8,874 nt of DNA, taken from contig DEBL01000267.1 in NCBI GenBank assembly GCA_002348535.1, forward strand, positions 1 through 8,874. Reading direction: 5' to 3'. The position numbers and the translations under genes were made by a program. Under the pieces are notes generated by a model. The model saw nothing but the letters and a program-made list of their open reading frames with translations, made no database searches and was not told where the DNA came from. The DNA comes from Deltaproteobacteria bacterium UBA2957 (GTDB lineage: Bacteria > Myxococcota_A > UBA796). Each line of letters opens with the position of its first letter. The first letter of the stretch is position 1. Positions 5,454 to 8,874 of this stretch are shown here, in pieces.

Positions 5454-6443
5454 TTATTCAGGCCACGTTGAAAGCGGTAGCCCGAGGTCAGCCCGCAAGG
5501 CCGCGTCGTCGGGGCGCTGCTGCTTCCAATACGCGGTTCGCGTCGTGCCGGTAAGCTCACCCCGCTCACCTTCGGGTCCATCCCAGGCGACAATGCGGTG
5601 CGGTGGGTCTCGCTCCACGGCGTATCGATAGTCGAGTATTCCCGATTGCTCAATCTCGACGCTGATGGTGGTGAAGGACCCCGCAGGAACGACCGTAGTG
5701 CGGGTAGCGTTATCCACCACGACGGTTGCAGCATGCCATGCCCAAGCGAGATCTTGGGTGTGGATATCGTACAAGCGAGGGACCATGTTGACGTCTCGAC
5801 GGGTACCCGGCTTGGCGAACGTTCCGGCGAGGCCGCGGACGACGACGGGCAGCGCGTCCGCGGTTATCCCGTTGTTTGGCACACTCAGCTCAGAATCCTG
5901 TGCGTTGCGCCGATCGAAGTAGTGATGATTGGAGAGAGAGAGAGCACGGACGGGTTCTCCGAATGCGTGCTCAGCCTGCGCCTCGGCGTGAGTAACCCCG
6001 CACCATTCCTGCATGGAAAAGCTGATTTTGGTCGGGATGCCACGAGGGGTTTCACCCCCGAGAGGGACGAATGTGCTGGTCATGACGTTGTAATCGTAAA
6101 GACCGGTCTGGAAGTCGAGCGTGGTGTTGAGTTTCATGACGGGAAAAGAGTCGTCTGAGTTGGAATCGGCCTTGACCCGCCTGTCGTGTCTCATGGTTTC
6201 AGTCACGTAGATGTGGACGGCTTCACCGGGGCGCAACGAGCCGTACCGCGGCTGACTAACGGCGTAGCCGCTCACCTCGGCCCGTCCATCGCCCCAATGA
6301 TCCCAAAATCCCGGGGGCGCCTCCGACCGTTGGGTGGAGGCGCGATTGGCATGAGGACTGCGCGTGCATCCTCCCAGAGCAAATGCCCCCGTGACGCACA
6401 GCGTCGCAAATGTGACCGACCCGTTTGGAGCGCGTGGTGGCAT
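5454..6443 (-). CDS. Lipoprotein of an uncharacterised family often labelled 'septum formation inhibitor Maf'
   Basis: A 329-residue predicted lipoprotein. ATG 6443 is chosen over ATG 6464 because GGTAGGG lies 6 nt upstream, and because it avoids overlapping gene 7 and gives a compact signal ending in L-G-G-C (Cys26). Landmarks are FWDHWGDGRAEVSGY (47-60), QPRYGSLRPGEAVHIYVTET (64-83), KADSNSDDSFPVMKLN (91-106), FQTGLYDYNVMTSTFVPLGG (111-130) and SFSMQEWCGV (141-150). These match a family I remember mainly from Bacteroidetes (RYGE-REG-VTE, VLKLN, TGIYPYS-M-STF, QEWCG). It carries the Maf label through mis-transferred annotation and is unrelated to Maf nucleotide pyrophosphatases. No function is known to me; the conserved Trp/Cys and Arg-Tyr-Gly motifs suggest a defined binding site. 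It starts 8 nt after gene 7, so the two form an operon. Confidence 0.83.
   Translation of the reverse strand: MPPRAPNGSVTFATLCVTGAFALGGCTRSPHANRASTQRSEAPPGFWDHWGDGRAEVSGYAVSQPRYGSLRPGEAVHIYVTETMRHDRRVKADSNSDDSFPVMKLNTTLDFQTGLYDYNVMTSTFVPLGGETPRGIPTKISFSMQEWCGVTHAEAQAEHAFGEPVRALSLSNHHYFDRRNAQDSELSVPNNGITADALPVVVRGLAGTFAKPGTRRDVNMVPRLYDIHTQDLAWAWHAATVVVDNATRTTVVPAGSFTTISVEIEQSGILDYRYAVERDPPHRIVAWDGPEGERGELTGTTRTAYWKQQRPDDAALRADLGLPLSTWPE
5932..5944 (-). repeat. GA/CT dinucleotide tract inside gene 6
   Basis: GAGAGAGAGAGAG on the plus strand (6.5 units) encodes the Leu-Ser-Leu-Ser stretch at residues 168-171 of gene 6. Gain or loss of one unit would shift the frame, so this is a possible slippage site. 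The tract is short for a true contingency locus. Confidence 0.7.
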
Positions 6444-6449
6444 TGGGGT

Positions 6450-6456
6450 CCCTACC
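6450..6456 (-). promoter_or_regulatory. RBS of gene 6, overlapping the stop codon of gene 7
   Basis: Minus-strand GGTAGGG lies 6 nt before ATG 6443 and contains the TAG stop of gene 7. The arrangement suggests translational coupling and decides the start of gene 6. Confidence 0.5.
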
Positions 6457-7123
6457 GTGACCATCCACGTCGACCGAGGGGGCCGCGAAGGTCTTCTTGG
6501 AAGGCCTCGGCGTCTTCCTCGCCCAGCAGTTCCGTGAGCGCTTCGTCAACATCAAGTCGGATGGCTTGCATCTCTTCACGCATGGCGTCCCGCTCGATCT
6601 CACCTTCTTGCATGGAGCGAAACATGTCCCCGAGTTGGTCCATTGCGCCCGACATTACGGTCATCATCTGGGCTTCGGTCTCGGCGCTCAGTTCCCGGTC
6701 GGCAATAAACTCTGATACCCGGTCATCCATGGCCTGTTGAAATCGCTCACGCCGTTCCTGATGGCGCTCGGCCATTCGCGCTTCCACTCGCTCCTCAACC
6801 GCTTCATCGAGTTCAGAGTCGAGCCGGGCCTCAACGACTTGCTCGACACGCGCAGCGACCTCGCGTTCGATCCGTGCTTCGCTCTCCACATCGCTGATGT
6901 CCGTTGCGGGTTGTTTCTCGAACGCAGTTTGTGGGGTGGTCGGTGAGGGGGAACGAAGCCGGCGTTCCGAACGCCGCACAGCGGAGCCTCGTTTTGCAGC
7001 CGCTTGCGTTGCTGTGGATACATTCGTTAAATCCGCGAGCTCCATACGGAGCCGGACGTTGTCCACCACCACGAGTGTCGTGAATGCAATACTGCAGATG
7101 ATGAACCAAGATGGATTGGCCAT
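6452..7123 (-). CDS. Membrane-anchored coiled-coil protein, weak Spy/CpxP-like C-terminal half
   Basis: A 223-residue protein. ATG 7123 is chosen over ATG 7138 because a -10 box ends 17 nt upstream and a GGGGG element lies 7 nt before the ATG, whereas 7138 would sit 2 nt after that -10 box. Residues 6-20 (WFIICSIAFTTLVVV) are one membrane segment. Residues 22-60 are basic and Ser/Thr-rich. Residues 78-145 are almost entirely charged helix (Glu, Arg, Ala, Val with heptad character), a likely coiled coil. Residues 145-212 (LSAETEAQMMTVMSGAMDQL and LLGEEDAEAFQEDL) resemble the LTxxQ helical hairpins of Spy/CpxP-type proteins, but weakly. The Arg/Lys cluster after the membrane segment would favour a cytoplasmic C-terminus, contrary to a periplasmic chaperone, so topology is open. 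First gene of the unit 7-6. Confidence 0.78.
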   Translation of the reverse strand: MANPSWFIICSIAFTTLVVVDNVRLRMELADLTNVSTATQAAAKRGSAVRRSERRLRSPSPTTPQTAFEKQPATDISDVESEARIEREVAARVEQVVEARLDSELDEAVEERVEARMAERHQERRERFQQAMDDRVSEFIADRELSAETEAQMMTVMSGAMDQLGDMFRSMQEGEIERDAMREEMQAIRLDVDEALTELLGEEDAEAFQEDLRGPLGRRGWSR

Positions 7124-7140
7124 GCCGAACCCCCACATTC

Positions 7141-7146
7141 AGTATA
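7141..7146 (-). promoter_or_regulatory. -10 box of the promoter for genes 7-6
   Basis: Minus-strand TATACT differs by one base from TATAAT. Transcription would start near 7134, leaving a short leader that includes the GGGGG element before ATG 7123. No good -35 box is seen at 16-18 nt, so an activator or an alternative sigma factor may take part. Confidence 0.5.
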
Positions 7147-7225
7147 GCGCAGGTGTCCACCAATGCCCCTTAAAGGCCGAGGCCCCCTGCGGTTCATGGT
7201 GATCGAATCGCGCTGTTTTCTACAA

Positions 7226-7238
7226 GGTTGAATCAACC
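7226..7238. promoter_or_regulatory. Perfect 13-nt palindrome, operator candidate
   Basis: GGTTGAATCAACC has 6-bp arms around one central base. The single-base centre cannot form a stable hairpin, so a dimeric DNA-binding regulator is the likelier reading. It lies about 80 nt upstream of the gene 7 -10 box. No regulator is recognised. Confidence 0.4.
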
Positions 7239-7307
7239 AAAAAGAATACAGGACCAATGCCTGCCTTCAGCGCTTCATTGCATTCTTGCGACACCTTTGT
7301 TTGATTT

Positions 7308-7322
7308 TGAAAACTGTTTTCA
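7308..7322. promoter_or_regulatory. Perfect 15-nt palindrome, operator candidate
   Basis: TGAAAACTGTTTTCA has 7-bp arms around one central T. It would overlap the -35 position of a promoter using the GATAAA at 7335-7340 towards gene 8, as expected for a repressor or activator site. Its centre is 83 nt from that of the first palindrome, and its sequence differs. Confidence 0.42.
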
Positions 7323-7350
7323 TTAAGCAGGTGCGATAAAAGAGTCTTGG

Positions 7351-7369
7351 GGACGGCCTGCGGCGGTCC
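7351..7369 (+). other. Hairpin in the putative leader of gene 8
   Basis: GGAC and GTCC (4 bp), then a G-G mismatch, then GCC and GGC (3 bp) close on the loop TGC. Only TTT follows, so it is a weak terminator at best. It could be a leader structure for the flavoprotein gene, whose start is 108 nt downstream. Confidence 0.3.
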
Positions 7370-7465
7370 TTTCGGGTAGAGCAGGATGAAATTGACACCG
7401 TGCGTGTTGTAGCAGCCAAGCGTTTGGGTCGGAGCCCACAACCGAATGCACAAACAAGATTGAAT

Positions 7466-7473
7466 AGGGGGAG
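7466..7473 (+). promoter_or_regulatory. RBS of the flavoprotein gene
   Basis: AGGGGGAG lies 4 nt before ATG 7478. It is a strong SD and settles the start, which is directly followed by the first beta strand of the flavodoxin domain. Confidence 0.7.
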
Positions 7474-7477
7474 TGCG

Positions 7478-8874
7478 ATGACCATACGAGTACTTTTTGG
7501 CACGGAAACCGGAAACGCAGAAGACTGTGCGTATCAACTCGGCGATGCCCTTGAGGAACAGGGATTCACCGCCAGTGTGACGGATATGGCTTCTTTCCAG
7601 CCCAGTGATCTGGCCAAGGAGCGGCTCGCGATTGTGGTCACAAGCACCTACGGAAACGGTGACCCACCGTACAACGCAGAGGCCATGATGAAATGGCTCA
7701 ACCAGCCCGACTCGGCTGTGCCCGGCGTGGCGTTCGCGGTCTGCGGTCTGGGTGACCAGACTTATCCAAAGTTTGGGCAAGCCGGCAAAGACTTTGACCG
7801 CTTGATTGAAGAACGCGGCGGCCGGCGAATCGTGCCGAGGGTCGATTGTGACGTGGATTACGAGGAACCGTTTGAGCAGTTCATGGAGTCCGTGCTGCAG
7901 TGGCTCAGCGAAAACGGCGACGCGCTGGACGCGGACACAGAAGCGGCTGCCCCTGCTGGTGACGAGCCTGCGCAACCTGAGGTCACGGCGGCCATCGGGA
8001 CCCGGAGCGCGCCCGTTCGCGCAACGCTCCGGAGCCGGCGGCGGTTGAACCGGGAAGGGTCGGCCAAGGAAACAATGCATTACGAGTTTGAGTGGCCCGA
8101 CCACGAGGTGGCGTTCCAAGCCGGCGATAGCTTCGCGCTCATCCCCGAGAACAATCCGCAGGAGGTGGCGGCCGTGTTGGCTGCGCTGAACATTGACGCT
8201 TCGGCTCCAGTCACCGTTGGCGACGAGTCGTGTTCGGTCCGTGAAGCATTGATGACGACGCGGGATTTGCAAGTGGTCTCGGAGGACCTCTTGGCGCTGC
8301 TTCTGTCTACCGGCACCAATCCATCCGTGGGTCCGGATGCGGCTGCCTATCTGGACAATCGGCATTTGGTGGATGTGCTCCGCGACACGAGCGGTGCGTC
8401 GATCGACGCACAGGCATTAGTGGATGAACTGCGGAGACTCAAGCCGAGGCTGTATTCGGTCGCGAGCAGTCCACTTGCGGAACCTCGCGGTGTTCACTTC
8501 ACCGTGGAGACGCTTCGCTACAAGTGGAACGGGCACAGCCGGGAGGGCGTGGCCACCACTTGGCTCGCCGACCGGTTCAACGATGGCGATTCGGTACCGA
8601 TGTATTGTGTGCAGGCGCCCCACTTTCGCCTCCCTGATGCGGCAGGGGTTCCGGTGATCATGGTGGGTCCCGGAACGGGAGTCGCACCCTTTAGAGCGTT
8701 CTTGCAGGAACGGCGGGCCAAGGAAGACCCCGGCGAAGCTTGGCTGTTTTTCGGTCATCAGCACGCAGCCACTGACTACCTGTATGAAGACGAGATTGAG
8801 GCCTGGCGAGCCGATGGGACCCTTAATCGGGCTTCGTTCGCGTGGTCTCGCGACCAAGCGGAGAAAGTATACGT
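7478..8874 (+). CDS. cysJ: CysJ-type NADPH sulfite reductase flavoprotein subunit, 3' end beyond the window
   Basis: The frame is open from ATG 7478 to the window end (465 complete codons; CysJ relatives have about 600 residues, so roughly the last fifth is missing). Family role: electrons pass from NADPH through FAD to FMN and on to the sulfite reductase hemoprotein in assimilatory sulfur metabolism, in the cytoplasm. Flavodoxin domain 1-145: FMN loops G8-T-E-T-G-N-A, S56-T-Y-G-N-G-D-P-P and C89-G-L-G-D-Q-T-Y, plus QAGKDFD as in CysJ. An Ala/Glu/Pro-rich linker covers about 146-170. The FAD domain has RRRLNREGSAKE, FALIPENNP, R324-L-Y-S-V (FAD binding) and G-V-A-T-T-W. The NADPH domain has M395-V-G-P-G-T-G-V-A-P-F-R, FFGHQH and S457-R-D-Q plus K463-V-Y, the usual 2'-phosphate contacts. 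Unlike E. coli CysJ it has no N-terminal extension. A P450-reductase-like partner cannot be excluded; the hemoprotein gene is not in view. Confidence 0.92.
   Translation, partial: MTIRVLFGTETGNAEDCAYQLGDALEEQGFTASVTDMASFQPSDLAKERLAIVVTSTYGNGDPPYNAEAMMKWLNQPDSAVPGVAFAVCGLGDQTYPKFGQAGKDFDRLIEERGGRRIVPRVDCDVDYEEPFEQFMESVLQWLSENGDALDADTEAAAPAGDEPAQPEVTAAIGTRSAPVRATLRSRRRLNREGSAKETMHYEFEWPDHEVAFQAGDSFALIPENNPQEVAAVLAALNIDASAPVTVGDESCSVREALMTTRDLQVVSEDLLALLLSTGTNPSVGPDAAAYLDNRHLVDVLRDTSGASIDAQALVDELRRLKPRLYSVASSPLAEPRGVHFTVETLRYKWNGHSREGVATTWLADRFNDGDSVPMYCVQAPHFRLPDAAGVPVIMVGPGTGVAPFRAFLQERRAKEDPGEAWLFFGHQHAATDYLYEDEIEAWRADGTLNRASFAWSRDQAEKVY

Larger units (their letters stand above)
7147..7477. 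promoter_or_regulatory. Divergent regulatory region without a gene
   Basis: Together with the -10 box, this stretch separates divergent genes 7 and 8. It is richer in A/T than the coding sequence, especially 7216-7345. It holds a 13-nt palindrome at 7226-7238, a 15-nt palindrome at 7308-7322, a -10-like GATAAA at 7335-7340, a hairpin at 7351-7369, an isolated TTGACA at 7392-7397 and the RBS of gene 8. Frames through it are short or are antisense extensions of gene 8. No tRNA or known riboswitch is recognised. Confidence 0.5.

Noticed and set aside
7257..7412. Mini-ORFs in the divergent region (15 codons at 7257, 8 codons at 7386) as leader peptides
   Set aside because: Their RBS spacing is poor, and there is no alternative-pairing structure or run of regulatory codons to support attenuation.
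7220..8365. 381-codon open frame on the minus strand
   Set aside because: It is antisense to the well-supported flavoprotein gene, has no recognisable motifs, and is rich in Arg/His/Cys as expected of a shadow frame.

Overview
The window is GC-rich and densely coded. It looks like an uncultured, probably aquatic member of the Myxococcota (former Deltaproteobacteria). The hint is the style of its exported proteins: several lipoproteins with very short signal peptides, acidic Asp-Ala linkers, Cys/Asp motifs of the 'ECSDG-DND-DGL-DCDD' type, and FG-GAP/VCBS propellers. This assignment is inference; there is no rRNA or other marker gene.

Layout. (1) 1-594, minus: 5' part of an exported protein of unknown function that runs off the left edge. 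(2) 668-2329, minus: lipoprotein with a seven-bladed FG-GAP propeller. (3) 2432-4291, plus: divergent lipoprotein of the CRTAC1 type (VCBS repeats plus ASPIC/UnbV domain). (4) 4502-5374, minus: lipid-anchored TlpA/thioredoxin-like protein whose reading frame is interrupted by a single TGA exactly where the first active-site cysteine should be. (5) 4296-4505, minus: small CPXCG-type zinc-ribbon protein, overlapping gene 4 by 4 nt. (6) 5454-6443, minus: lipoprotein of an uncharacterised family often labelled 'septum formation inhibitor Maf'. (7) 6452-7123, minus: membrane-anchored coiled-coil protein. (8) 7478-8874, plus: CysJ-type sulfite reductase flavoprotein, running off the right edge.

The main discovery candidate is gene 4. 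Read through the TGA at 4810-4808 as selenocysteine, it becomes a 290-residue lipoprotein with a U-G-G-C redox motif in place of C-x-x-C. A 7-bp stem with a GCUU loop lies at the distance from the UGA expected of a bacterial SECIS element. Reading TGA as an ordinary stop would split this gene into a 188-residue acidic lipoprotein and a 92-residue orphan.

Genes 2, 3 and 4 share an N-terminal module with identical cysteine spacing, although they lie on both strands and carry different C-terminal domains. Genes 7-6, and possibly 4-5 after them, read as one minus-strand transcription unit with a good -10 box upstream of gene 7. The 354-bp divergent region between genes 7 and 8 holds two perfect odd-centred palindromes and a hairpin, but no convincing gene.
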